Positions 33,948 to 42,094 of a stretch of DNA of 64,000 bases are shown piece by piece. The stretch comes from Archangiaceae bacterium (GTDB lineage: Bacteria; Myxococcota; Myxococcia; Myxococcales; Myxococcaceae), in NCBI GenBank assembly GCA_016714225.1, contig JADJNS010000008.1:124001-188000 (forward strand). Direction: 5' to 3'. The translations under genes and the position numbers were made by a program. How positions within the stretch are numbered: the stretch's first letter is position 1; every line of letters starts with the position of its first letter. The notes beneath the pieces are model-generated. The model saw only the letters and a program-made list of their open reading frames with translations. It was not told the origin of the DNA and searched no databases.

Positions 33948-34411
33948 CCGAGAAGAGCCTGCAAGAGACCTTCGCGCCCCAGAACGCGTGCTTCGGGTGC
34001 GGCCCGGCGAACGCCCAGGGCCTGCGCATTCGCAGCTTCGAGCAGGGCGGCGAGGTGGTCGCCACGTGGACGCCGCAGAAGCACCACGAGGCGTTCGAGG
34101 GCGTGCTCAACGGCGGCATCATCGGCGCGCTGCTCGACTGCCACTGCAACTGGACGGCGGCGATTCACCTGGCGCGCGCGAAGGGGCTGACCACCGAGGT
34201 GCCCTGCACGGTGACCGCTGACTACGCGATCGTGCTCAAGCGCCCGTGCCCCACCGACGGCCCGGTGTACCTGAAGGCGCGGGTGATCGAGTCGAGCGCA
34301 GACCGCGCGGTGGTCGAGGGCACGCTCGAGGCCGCCGGCAAGCTGCGCGCGACGTGCAAGGGCACGTTCGTGGCGGTGACCGAAGGCCACCCCGCGTACC
34401 ACCGCTGGTAG
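33944..34411 (+). CDS. PaaI-type hotdog thioesterase
   Basis: This 155-residue protein begins MTEKSLQETFAPQNACFGCG with the motif CFGCGPANAQGLRI that marks one clade of PaaI-like thioesterases. The hotdog helix HHEAFEGVLNGGIIGALLDC, then strands CTVTADYAIVLKRPCPTDG and ARVIESSADRAVVEGTLEA, complete the fold. Members hydrolyse acyl-CoA or related thioesters. The substrate is unknown. Its ATG overlaps the sulfatase stop by 4 bases, so the two are probably translated together. Confidence 0.85.
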   Translation: MTEKSLQETFAPQNACFGCGPANAQGLRIRSFEQGGEVVATWTPQKHHEAFEGVLNGGIIGALLDCHCNWTAAIHLARAKGLTTEVPCTVTADYAIVLKRPCPTDGPVYLKARVIESSADRAVVEGTLEAAGKLRATCKGTFVAVTEGHPAYHRW

Positions 34412-34415
34412 GCCG

Positions 34416-34979
34416 TCACTTCTGGGCGGCGAGCAGGTCGCGCATGCCCGGGCGCTGGGGCAGCTGCTGCTTGTTGCCCAGGCCGTGCTTCTGGTCCTGA
34501 ATCTTGTTCTGCAGCAGCATCAGGCCGTCGAGCACCTGCTCGGGGCGGGGCGGGCAGCCGGGGATGTACACGTCGACGGGGATGATGCGGTCGATGCCCT
34601 GCAGCACCGCGTAGTTGTCGTAGAAGCCGCCCGACGAGGCGCACACGCCGAACGCCACCACCCACTTGGGCTCGGTCATCTGGTCGTAGACGCGCTTCAG
34701 AATCGGCGCCTGCTTCATGTTGATGGTGCCCACCACCATCAGCAGGTCGGCCTGGCGCGGCGAGAAGCGGGGGAACTCGGCGCCGAACCGCGCGATGTCG
34801 TAGCGGCTCGCGGCGACGCTCATGTACTCCATGCCGCAGCACGCGGTGGCGAACGGGTAGGTGAAGAGCGAGTACTTGCGCGCCCAGCCGAGGCCCTTGC
34901 TGACCAGGCCCTGCAGAAAGCCCGTCGCGTCGTCGCGGCGGGTGGTCATCGCTCCAGTGACTTCGAGTTCGTTGGCCAC
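34416..34979 (-). CDS. nuoB: NADH-quinone oxidoreductase subunit B
   Basis: This 187-residue protein carries the four cysteines of iron-sulfur cluster N2: FATACCGMEYM, GVCASSGGFYDN and IPGCPPRPE. NuoB sits at the junction of the peripheral arm and membrane arm and passes electrons to quinone. GTG 34979 is 7 bases after GGGAGA and overlaps nothing. An internal ATG (MTTRRDD) would remove 10 residues. It follows nuoA by 2 bases. No nuoC is next to it, unlike the standard operon. Confidence 0.95.
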   Translation of the reverse strand: MANELEVTGAMTTRRDDATGFLQGLVSKGLGWARKYSLFTYPFATACCGMEYMSVAASRYDIARFGAEFPRFSPRQADLLMVVGTINMKQAPILKRVYDQMTEPKWVVAFGVCASSGGFYDNYAVLQGIDRIIPVDVYIPGCPPRPEQVLDGLMLLQNKIQDQKHGLGNKQQLPQRPGMRDLLAAQK

Positions 34980-34981
34980 GG

Positions 34982-35362
34982 TCAGCTCTCCCAGGTGAGG
35001 GCGCCCTTTTTCCAGATGTAGACGAGGCCCATCACCAGGGTGAAGGCGAAGGCCACCATGGTGCCGTAGCCGAACCAGCCCAGCGCCTTGAAGTTCACCG
35101 CCCAGGGGTAGAGGAACACCGCCTCGACGTCGAACACGATGAAGAGCAGGGCGACGACGTAGAACTTCACCGCGAAGCGCTGGCGCGCCGAGCCGATCGG
35201 GTCGCTGCCGCACTCGAAGGTGGCGCTCTTGATCTCGTTGACGCTGCGGGGGCCCAGGCGCGTGGTCAGCGCGGGGATCAGCACCGCGAGCAGGCCGGCC
35301 AGGCCCAGCACCACCGCCACGGGGAGATACGGAGTCAGCGGAGAAACCATGTGGGTGAACAT
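34982..35362 (-). CDS. nuoA: NADH-quinone oxidoreductase subunit A
   Basis: This protein of up to 126 residues has three membrane helices (YLPVAVVLGLAGLLAVLIPA, FYVVALLFIVFDVEAVFLYP and FGYGTMVAFAFTLVMGLVYI) and the NuoA loop ATFECGSDPIGSARQRFAVK with the conserved Cys. It lies in the proton-pumping membrane arm of complex I. ATG 35362 and ATG 35350 are both possible. The first gives MFTHMVSPLTPYLP. It overlaps no upstream gene and is immediately followed by nuoB. Confidence 0.93.
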   Translation of the reverse strand: MFTHMVSPLTPYLPVAVVLGLAGLLAVLIPALTTRLGPRSVNEIKSATFECGSDPIGSARQRFAVKFYVVALLFIVFDVEAVFLYPWAVNFKALGWFGYGTMVAFAFTLVMGLVYIWKKGALTWES

Positions 35363-35417
35363 AGAGCACCCGCACGGCGCCCGCGCAACAGTTGATTGAG
35401 CTTGAAGAAAAGCCCGC

Positions 35418-35985
35418 CTACTGAATGACGCGAGCCAGCTTCAGCACCGAGGTCTCGAAGCGCGCGCCGACGCCTTTGGCGGCCCGCTCGTTGATGACGA
35501 TCTGCGGCTTGCCCGCGCTCAAGGTGACCCCCACCGGCAGCGCCTGCTCGACCATCGCCGCCTCGAGGGCCAGCGCGTACAGCTGGTTGTCTTGCGAAAG
35601 CTCGGAGATGGTCTTCACCCCGTTCGCGCTGGTGCCCGGCTGGGCGAGCAGGGCGGCGGCCTTGGTGCGGTCGATGTCGGCCTGGAGCGCCGCCTCGTCT
35701 TTCAAGTCGACGCTCACGTACTTCACGGTGCGGCTCTTGAGCTTGCTGCCTGCGGTGGGCTCGAGGCTCTTTCATCAGCGCCTTGCGCTTGTCGGCGGCC
35801 GAGGGCTCGCCCGCCACCAGGATCACGAAGTCGCCGCCGCCGCGCGCGTCGAAGTTCACGTCGTAGGTGAGCACCTTGAGCAGCGCCGGCATGGCGGTCT
35901 TGATGTCGAGCTCGTCGGCGGACGCGAGGCGCGGCCCCAGGGCGGCCAGCAGCAGCAGGCATGCGGTGCAAACCGAGCGGCGCAC
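35418..35985 (-). CDS. YfiR-like (DUF4154) exported protein; frame broken near 35765
   Basis: Reading from GTG 35985 gives a signal peptide (MRRSVCTACLLLLAALGPRLASA) cut before DELDIKTAMPALLKVLTYDV. After ALMKE the frame must shift by one base. It continues as LEPTAGSKLKSRTVKYVSVD and ends VGVTLSAGKPQIVINERAAK...SVLKLARVIQ, the C-terminal pattern of YfiR-like periplasmic proteins. YfiR represses a diguanylate cyclase in Pseudomonas. Here no such partner is adjacent. ATG 36030 gives a longer N-terminus but nearly touches the divergent gene at 36035. The break at GAGCCTCGAG is likely an assembly error. Confidence 0.65.
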
Positions 35986-36034
35986 GAAAGTGAGCCTACC
36001 GCCGTTGCCCGCGGGAGTAGACTTCTTCATCGCC

Positions 36035-37096
36035 ATGACGACCGCGCGACCGGCGCTGAAGCTGCTGCCTCCCTGTGCGACCACCGGCATCGGGAGCCTG
36101 CCCCACACCCAGGGCGAGCTGGCGCTGCAGATGGCGCTGCAGCACGACGTGCCCTTTCTGCCGCAGCTGCCGCGCGCCGACCCGGCCGAGCTGATGATCC
36201 CCGCTGCGCTCGACGGGCTGCCGGGCATGCAGTTCGACGGCGACGGGGTGGTGACCGTCGACCTGGCCGCCTGGCAGGCGCAGCGCGACCGCTTCACCGT
36301 GCAGATCGAGACCGCGCTCGCGAGCGGTGACCTCACCGCGTTCGAGCCGAGCGCCGCCGCATGCCGCAGCTATCGCCCCTTCTTGTGGGAGGTCGAGAAC
36401 CGCAAGCTGCCCTTCGCCAAGGTGCAGCTGGCGGGGCCCGCGACGGTGCGCTGGGTGGCGAAGACCTCGGCGGGGGCTCCGGCCAGCGAGACGGCCGAGC
36501 TCGATCAGCAGATCTTCCGCATGCTGCTGGCCCGGGCGCTGGCGATGGCCAAGGCGGTGCGCCGCGCCGGCTCGACGCCGGTGGTGTTTCTCGACGAGCC
36601 GGGCCTCTACGCGCTCGAGCCCGGCAACGTGCGGCACCTCTTGGTGCTCAAAGAGCTCGAGATGATGATCGTCGCGCTGCAGCGCGAGGGCGCGCTGGTC
36701 GGGCTGCACTGCTGCAGCAACACCCGCTGGGGCGCGCTGATGGGGCTCGGCCTCGACGTGCTGTCGATCGACGCGCGGCTCTCGCTCGACGCGGTGCTCG
36801 AAGACTCGCGGGCGTTCTGGGCGTTCATGGCGGGCGGCTCGACGCTCTCGCTGGGCATCGTGCCGACCGACCTGGCGACCTCGTACGCGCTGCCCGAGCT
36901 GGTCGACTCGGTCGAGGCCTCGTTTCGCGCCACCGCGCCGCGCGGGCTCTCGTTCGAGGGGCTGCTCGCGCAGATGCTGCTCACCCCGGCGTGCGGCCTG
37001 GGCATGCGCAGCGTGCCCGATTGCGAGCGCATCGTGGGCGAGGTGCGCGATGCGCAGCGCCGGCTGCGCGCGCTGGTCACCGCCAGCGCGGCGTGA
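36035..37096 (+). CDS. MetE/UROD-fold protein (cobalamin-independent methionine-synthase-like)
   Basis: This 353-residue protein matches the C-terminal half of MetE-like proteins in outline: TTGIGSLPHTQGELALQMAL near the start, LPFAKVQLAGPATVRWVAKT, STPVVFLDEPGLYAL, and LVGLHCCSNTRWGALMGLGL with the His-x-Cys of the zinc site. It is much shorter than MetE (about 750 residues) and lacks its N-terminal half, so it is one of the stand-alone relatives that transfer methyl groups or have unknown roles. ATG 36035 gives MTTARPALKLLPPCATTGIG. The gene diverges from the YfiR-like gene, with only 49 bases or fewer between starts. Confidence 0.75.
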   Translation: MTTARPALKLLPPCATTGIGSLPHTQGELALQMALQHDVPFLPQLPRADPAELMIPAALDGLPGMQFDGDGVVTVDLAAWQAQRDRFTVQIETALASGDLTAFEPSAAACRSYRPFLWEVENRKLPFAKVQLAGPATVRWVAKTSAGAPASETAELDQQIFRMLLARALAMAKAVRRAGSTPVVFLDEPGLYALEPGNVRHLLVLKELEMMIVALQREGALVGLHCCSNTRWGALMGLGLDVLSIDARLSLDAVLEDSRAFWAFMAGGSTLSLGIVPTDLATSYALPELVDSVEASFRATAPRGLSFEGLLAQMLLTPACGLGMRSVPDCERIVGEVRDAQRRLRALVTASAA

Positions 37097-37102
37097 GCTT
37101 CT

Positions 37103-37882
37103 TCAGCGGCCCTTGAACTGGGGCGTGCGCTTCTCGTTGTACGCGCGAATGCCCTCGGCGGCGTCTTCGCTGGTGAACAGGCGCTGCTGCAGCTCGCGCT
37201 CGAGCGCCAGGCCCTCGCTGAACCCGGCCTCGAGGCCCGAGAGCACCGCACGCTTGATGTGGCCGATCGACATCGACGCGCGCCGGGGGGGCACGAACTC
37301 CCGGGCGTAGGCGAGCGCCTCGTCCATGAACGCGCCGGTGCCCGACGCCACCTTGGTGACGAGCCCGAGCGCGTGCGCTTCGGCCGGAGTCATGGTGCGG
37401 CCCTCGACCATCAGCTCGATGGCCTTGGTGCGGCCGAGCACGCGCGCCAGCCGCTGGGTGCCGCCGGTGCCGGGCAGCACGCCCAGCGCGACCTCGGGCA
37501 GGCCGAGCTTGTACTCGCCCTTGGCGGCGAAGCGCAGATCACACGCCAGCGCTACCTCGAGGCCGCCGCCGACGCAGTGGCCGTTGATCGCCGCGATCAC
37601 CAGCTTGGGCGTCTGCTCGAGGCGGTTGAGCGTCTCGTTGGCGTGCATGCAGAAGAAGTACTTGAAGGTCGGAGTGACCTTCTGGAGCATGGCGATGTTC
37701 GCGCCGGCGCAGAAGAACTTGGGGCCCGCGCCGGTGATCATGATCACGTGCACCGCTTCGTCCATGCGGGCCTTCAAGATCGCCTGGTCGAGCTCGAGCA
37801 TCATCTCGTAGCTGTAGGTGTTGGCGGGCGGATCATTCAGGGTGAGAACGGCGACTCCCTGTGAGACGGCGCAGTCGATCAT
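37103..37882 (-). CDS. Enoyl-CoA hydratase/isomerase
   Basis: This 259-residue crotonase-fold protein has the oxyanion-hole CAGANIAMLQK, GHCVGGGLEVALACDLRFAA with the first catalytic Glu, and LPEVALGVLPGTGGTQRLAR with the second. Both glutamates of enoyl-CoA hydratase are present, so it should hydrate trans-2-enoyl-CoA. AAGGAGTCTGAAC gives ATG 37882 a perfect ribosome binding site, 2 bases after the thiolase stop. It is third in a leftward unit with a thiolase and an MDR reductase, suggesting fatty-acid or aromatic-acid beta-oxidation. Confidence 0.9.
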   Translation of the reverse strand: MIDCAVSQGVAVLTLNDPPANTYSYEMMLELDQAILKARMDEAVHVIMITGAGPKFFCAGANIAMLQKVTPTFKYFFCMHANETLNRLEQTPKLVIAAINGHCVGGGLEVALACDLRFAAKGEYKLGLPEVALGVLPGTGGTQRLARVLGRTKAIELMVEGRTMTPAEAHALGLVTKVASGTGAFMDEALAYAREFVPPRRASMSIGHIKRAVLSGLEAGFSEGLALERELQQRLFTSEDAAEGIRAYNEKRTPQFKGR

Positions 37883-37884
37883 GT

Positions 37885-39084
37885 TCAGACTCCTTCGAAG
37901 GTGGCGGCGATGCCCTGGCCCACGCCGATGCACATGGTGGCGAGGCCCTTCTTCGCCTTGCGGGCGCGCATCGCGTGCAGCAGGGTGGCGACGATGCGCG
38001 CGCCGCTCATGCCGAGCGGGTGACCGAGCGCGATCGCTCCGCCGTTGACGTTGACCCGGGCCGGGTCGAGCTCGAGATCTCTGAGGCACGCCAGCGACTG
38101 CGCGGCGAAGGCCTCGTTGAGCTCGATCAGGTCGAGATCGGCCGCCTTCCACGCGGCGTTGTGCAGCGCCTTCTCGCTGGCGGGCACCGGGCCGATGCCC
38201 ATCACCCGGGGGCCGACACCGGCGGTGCCGCACGAAACGAACTGCGCCAGCGGGGTCTTGCCCCACGCCTTGACCGCCTTGTCGCTCATCACCAGCACCG
38301 CGGCCGCGCCGTCGTTGAGCGTCGACGCGTTGCCGGCGGTGACCGTGCCGCCGTCGCGAAAGGCGGGCTTCAGGCTCGCCAGCTTCTCGAGCGTGGTGTC
38401 GGCGCGCGGGCCCTCGTCGGCGCTGACCACGGTGGGCGGGCCCTTCTTCTGGGCGATCTCGACCGGCACCAGCTCGGCGGCGAAGCGGTTCTCTTTCTGC
38501 GCGGCCAGCGCCTTCTGGTGCGAGGCGAGCGCGAAGGCGTCTTGATCGGCGCGCGACACCGACCACTTCTCGGCCACGTTCTCGGCGGTCTCACCCATCT
38601 GCTCGAGGGGGAACAGCTCGGCCATCTTCGGGTTGGGGAAGCGCCAGCCCAGCGAGGTGTCGAACATCTCCCACTTGCCGGTGGGGAAGCCGCCGTCGGG
38701 CTTGGGCACCGCCCACGGAGCGCGGGTCATCGACTCGACGCCGCCGGCGAGCACCAGGTCGGCCTCGCCCAGCTGCACCATGCGCGCGGCCTGAATCACC
38801 GCCTCGAGGCCCGAGCCGCAGAGCCGGTTCACCGTCGCCGCCGGCACTGTCTCGGGCAGGCCGGCGAGCAGGGTGGCCATGCGCGCCACGTTGCGGTTGT
38901 CTTCGCCGGCCTGGTTGGCGCAGCCGAAGTAGACCTCTTCGATCTTCAGCCCCTCGATGCCGGTGCGCTGCAGCAGCGCCCTGATGGCGATGGCGGCGAG
39001 ATCATCGGCGCGCACGCCGCTCAGGGCGCCGCGAAACCTGCCGATGGGGGTGCGCACCGCGTCGGCGATGAACGCGGCGCTCAT
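37885..39084 (-). CDS. Acetyl-CoA acyltransferase (thiolase)
   Basis: This 399-residue thiolase has the three signatures: nucleophile Cys in AATVNRLCGSGLEAVIQAAR, VNVNGGAIALGHPLGMSGAR with the catalytic His, and LATMCIGVGQGIAATFEGV with the second Cys. The N-terminus AFIADAVRTPIGRFRGALSG fits the degradative thiolases such as PcaF/FadA. It cleaves 3-ketoacyl-CoA to acetyl-CoA. Its ATG overlaps the stop of the MDR gene by 4 bases (ATGA), and the enoyl-CoA hydratase follows, so the three are translationally linked. Confidence 0.93.
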   Translation of the reverse strand: MSAAFIADAVRTPIGRFRGALSGVRADDLAAIAIRALLQRTGIEGLKIEEVYFGCANQAGEDNRNVARMATLLAGLPETVPAATVNRLCGSGLEAVIQAARMVQLGEADLVLAGGVESMTRAPWAVPKPDGGFPTGKWEMFDTSLGWRFPNPKMAELFPLEQMGETAENVAEKWSVSRADQDAFALASHQKALAAQKENRFAAELVPVEIAQKKGPPTVVSADEGPRADTTLEKLASLKPAFRDGGTVTAGNASTLNDGAAAVLVMSDKAVKAWGKTPLAQFVSCGTAGVGPRVMGIGPVPASEKALHNAAWKAADLDLIELNEAFAAQSLACLRDLELDPARVNVNGGAIALGHPLGMSGARIVATLLHAMRARKAKKGLATMCIGVGQGIAATFEGV

Positions 39085-40109
39085 GGGTTGAGCACCACGT
39101 TGCCGAACGTCTTGCGCTCGGTGAGCAGGGCGTGGCCTTCGGCGGCCTTTTCCAGCGGCAGGGTGCGATCGAGCACGGGCTTCAACCTTCCTTCTTCGAC
39201 CAGCTGCAAGATGCGGAACAGGTCGCCCTTGCTGCCCATGGTCGAGCCGAGCAGCGAGATGCGCTTGTAGAAGAGCACCTTCAGGTCGAGCTTGACCTCG
39301 TTGCCCGAGGTGGCCCCGCAGGTGACCAGGCGGCCGCCGTACGGCAGGCAGGCCACGCTCTTCTCGAACGTCTTGCCGCCGACGTGCTCGAACACCACGT
39401 CGACCATCTTGCGGTCGGTGAGGCGCTTCACCTCGGTGAGAAAGTCGTGGCTCGTGTAGTTGATGAGGTGGTCGGCGCCGAGCGCCTTCGCCCGCTCGAG
39501 CTTCTCGTCGGTCGAGGCGGTGGCGATCACCTTCGCGCCGAGGAGCTTCGCGATCTGCACCGCGGCGCTGCCGACCCCCGAGCCGGCGGCCTGCACCAGC
39601 ACCGTCTCACCGGGCTGCAGCTGCGCGCGGCGCACCAGCATGGTCCACGCGGTGAGGAAGGTGAGCGGCAGGCAGGCCGCGTGGTCGAAGTCGAGGCCCT
39701 TCGGCTTGGGCAGCACGTTCTGGCGCGGCACGCAGACGTACTCGGCGTAGCCGCCGGCGACGTGCTCTCCGATGATGACGAACGAGCGGCAGAGGTTGTC
39801 GTCGCCCTTGAGACAGCGCTCGCAGGCGCCGCACGACAGGCCGGGGTTGACCAGCACCTCGGCGCCGGGCTGCACGTCGGTGACCTCGGCGCCGACGGCG
39901 TCGACGACACCGGCGATGTCGCTGCCCAGCACGTGCGGCAGGGCCAGCTTGAGCCCCGGCCAGCCGACGCGCACCCAGACGTCGAGGTGGTTGAGCGCGA
40001 CGGCCTTCACCCGAACCCGCACCTCGCGCGCCCTGGGCTGTGGCACGGGGAGGTCACGAAGCTGCAACACCTCAGGGCCGCCGTGCTTTTCAAACGCGAT
40101 GGCTTTCAT
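39081..40109 (-). CDS. Zinc-type MDR alcohol dehydrogenase / quinone oxidoreductase
   Basis: This 342-residue medium-chain reductase has the N-terminal GroES-like catalytic domain with NHLDVWVRVG and the zinc-lobe cysteines (GLSCGACERCLKGDDNLC), and a Rossmann domain with VQAAGSGVGSAAVQIAKLLG that binds NAD(P)H. Four structural-zinc cysteines are intact. Substrate cannot be told. It starts at ATG 40109 and overlaps the thiolase start. Its promoter region is shared with the divergent lipoprotein gene at 40143. Confidence 0.88.
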   Translation of the reverse strand: MKAIAFEKHGGPEVLQLRDLPVPQPRAREVRVRVKAVALNHLDVWVRVGWPGLKLALPHVLGSDIAGVVDAVGAEVTDVQPGAEVLVNPGLSCGACERCLKGDDNLCRSFVIIGEHVAGGYAEYVCVPRQNVLPKPKGLDFDHAACLPLTFLTAWTMLVRRAQLQPGETVLVQAAGSGVGSAAVQIAKLLGAKVIATASTDEKLERAKALGADHLINYTSHDFLTEVKRLTDRKMVDVVFEHVGGKTFEKSVACLPYGGRLVTCGATSGNEVKLDLKVLFYKRISLLGSTMGSKGDLFRILQLVEEGRLKPVLDRTLPLEKAAEGHALLTERKTFGNVVLNP

Positions 40110-40127
40110 TTGCGCCTCGCTCGGGCC

Positions 40128-40133
40128 TATAAG
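40128..40133 (+). promoter_or_regulatory. -10 element close to a lipoprotein start codon
   Basis: TATAAG at 40128-40133 lies only 10 bases before ATG 40143, with a weak TTTCAT about 18 bases upstream. If used, transcription would begin within a few bases of the start codon. The element lies in the divergent gap with the MDR gene. Confidence 0.35.
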
Positions 40134-40142
40134 CCGCGCGCC

Positions 40143-41342
40143 ATGAACCTGTCAGCCCGAAACTCGCTGCTCGCCAGTGTCGTCATCGTTCTCTCTGCCT
40201 GTGGTGGTGGCGGAGGCGGAAATACCGGCGGCGGCAGCGGCGGAAACGGCGGCAGCAGCGGCGGCAACTGTGCGCCGTTCTGCAGCACTGCGGGCGGCAG
40301 CGGCGGCTCGACGGGCGGCGGCACCGGCGGCTCGACGGGCGGCGGCAGCGGCGGCTCGACCGGCGGCGGCACCGCGGGCAGCGGCACCGGCGGCGGTACG
40401 GCGGGCAGCGGCACCGGCGGCGGCACGGCAGGCAGTGGCACCGGCGGTGGCAACGGCAGCGCAGACGCGGGCCAGATCGCCGTGGCGAAGCGGGCCAACT
40501 TCGGCACCCTGGTTCAGCTGCGCAACGTGGTGGTCACCGCGGTCGAGAGCCAGTTCGTCGGAGACGCGGGCGACAGCCAGGCGAACTTCTGGGTGGCCGA
40601 GCCGACGAACCTGACCAACGGCATGTACATCTTCAAGAACTTCTCGGACCAGATCAACACCACCACCGACGGCGGAGTCTCGGTGGGCGACGTGGTGAAC
40701 ATCGATGGGTACCTGGGCTCGCTGTTCAACAACTTCGCCAGCGGCGAGGCGTACCGTTACGAGCTGAAGAACTCGGGCGGCAACCCGCTGCGCGTGGCGG
40801 TCACGTCGCACGGCGCGGCGCCTGCCGACGTCGAGGCGCCGAACCCGTTCGGCGTGAACCCCGACGGTGGCCCGCAGCGCGGCTACTTCATCAACGATCA
40901 GCAGCGCGCGGCGTTCGGCGGGGCGCGGGTGCACATTCCCGGGCCGCTGACGCTGTCGAACGCCGACCCGGTTCCCTTCATTCGCGTGAACGACGTGCCG
41001 GGCGGCATCGTCTTCGGCTTCCAGGTCAGCGGCGCCACGATTCCCTCGGGCGTGCTGGTGCGCAACAGCCTCGTTCACGGGGCGCTGCCCGACGGCGGCT
41101 TCCTCTGCGACTACCGCCAGGCGGCCTCTGACGGCGGCAAGACGGTCTCGTTCCCCAACGGCATTCGCGGAGTGTGGGACACCTTCGCCCAGTCGCCCTG
41201 CTACAGCGGCGCGCCGACCTGCCCGACCTCGGGCGGCACCACCCGCGACTCGGGCTACGTGCCGGGCGTCGGTTCGGCGTTCATCTACGTGCTCGAGCCG
41301 ATGAGCTGCGCGGATCTCGCTCCGGCGACCGTCACCCCCTGA
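40143..41342 (+). CDS. Gly-rich-stalk lipoprotein with OB-like domain
   Basis: This 399-residue protein has lipobox LSAC (MNLSARNSLLASVVIVLSAC), a Gly/Ser/Thr stalk to about residue 112 with repeats of the GSGTGGGTA kind, then a domain (VAKRANFGTLVQLRNVVVTA, VSVGDVVNIDGYLGSL) that resembles the OB-fold modules of secreted nuclease-associated proteins. That comparison is tentative. Its stop overlaps the ATG of an enoyl-CoA hydratase gene, an unexpected pairing for a lipoprotein. It is presumably surface exposed. Confidence 0.75.
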   Translation: MNLSARNSLLASVVIVLSACGGGGGGNTGGGSGGNGGSSGGNCAPFCSTAGGSGGSTGGGTGGSTGGGSGGSTGGGTAGSGTGGGTAGSGTGGGTAGSGTGGGNGSADAGQIAVAKRANFGTLVQLRNVVVTAVESQFVGDAGDSQANFWVAEPTNLTNGMYIFKNFSDQINTTTDGGVSVGDVVNIDGYLGSLFNNFASGEAYRYELKNSGGNPLRVAVTSHGAAPADVEAPNPFGVNPDGGPQRGYFINDQQRAAFGGARVHIPGPLTLSNADPVPFIRVNDVPGGIVFGFQVSGATIPSGVLVRNSLVHGALPDGGFLCDYRQAASDGGKTVSFPNGIRGVWDTFAQSPCYSGAPTCPTSGGTTRDSGYVPGVGSAFIYVLEPMSCADLAPATVTP

Positions 41343-42091
41343 TGGCGGTGGTGAACGCCACCGTCCGCCCGGACGGGGTGGGGCACCTCGAGCTCAATCG
41401 GCCCGAGGTGCGCAACGCGATCAACGTCGAGATGATCTCGGCGTTGCACCTGGTGCTCGACGACTGGGCGCGCCGCGACGACGTGCGCGCCGTGGTCTTG
41501 AGCGGGGCGGGCGGCAAGGCCTTCGCGGGCGGCGCCGACATCGCCGAGCTGCGCGAGCGCACCCACAAAGAGGCGTTCTACGGGGTGAACCAGAACCTCT
41601 TCCAGAAGCTCGAAGACTTCCCCCGCCCCACCATCGCCGCGCTCGACGGCTACGCGCTGGGCGGCGGCCTCGAGCTGGCGCTGGCGTGCGACCTGCGGGT
41701 GGCCTCGAAGACGGCGAAGGTGGGCCTGCCCGAGGTCACGCTCGGCATCTACCCGGCGGCGGGCGGCACCCACCGGCTTCCCAGGGTGGTGGGCGTGGGC
41801 CGGGCAAAAGAGCTCGTCTTCACCGGCCGCATCGTCGAGGCCGCCGAGGCCGCCAGCTGGGGGCTGTTCGAGCGCTTCGTCGAGGCCGACGCGCTCGCCG
41901 CCGCGTTCGAGCTCGCCGCGCAGATCGCCAAGAACGCACCGCTCGCGGTGCAGGTGGCGAAGGTCTCGCTCAACACCCTGGCGCGCGGAGAGTCGACCAC
42001 CGCCGTCGAGCGCCTCGGCCAGGCGCTGCTCTTCGACTCGCCCGACAAGCGCGAGCGCATGACCGCGTTTCTCGAGAAGCGCTCGAAGTAG
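41342..42091 (+). CDS. Enoyl-CoA hydratase/isomerase
   Basis: This 249-residue crotonase-fold protein begins MAVVNATVRPDGVGHLELNR at ATG 41342, overlapping the lipoprotein stop (TGATG). It has AFAGGADIAELRER for the oxyanion hole, and both catalytic Glu residues in YALGGGLELALACDLRVAS and VGLPEVTLGIYPAAGGTHRL. It is a second hydratase, distinct from the one at 37103-37882. It is convergent with the Kelch gene, with stops 3 bases apart. Confidence 0.9.
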   Translation: MAVVNATVRPDGVGHLELNRPEVRNAINVEMISALHLVLDDWARRDDVRAVVLSGAGGKAFAGGADIAELRERTHKEAFYGVNQNLFQKLEDFPRPTIAALDGYALGGGLELALACDLRVASKTAKVGLPEVTLGIYPAAGGTHRLPRVVGVGRAKELVFTGRIVEAAEAASWGLFERFVEADALAAAFELAAQIAKNAPLAVQVAKVSLNTLARGESTTAVERLGQALLFDSPDKRERMTAFLEKRSK

Positions 42092-42094
42092 ATC

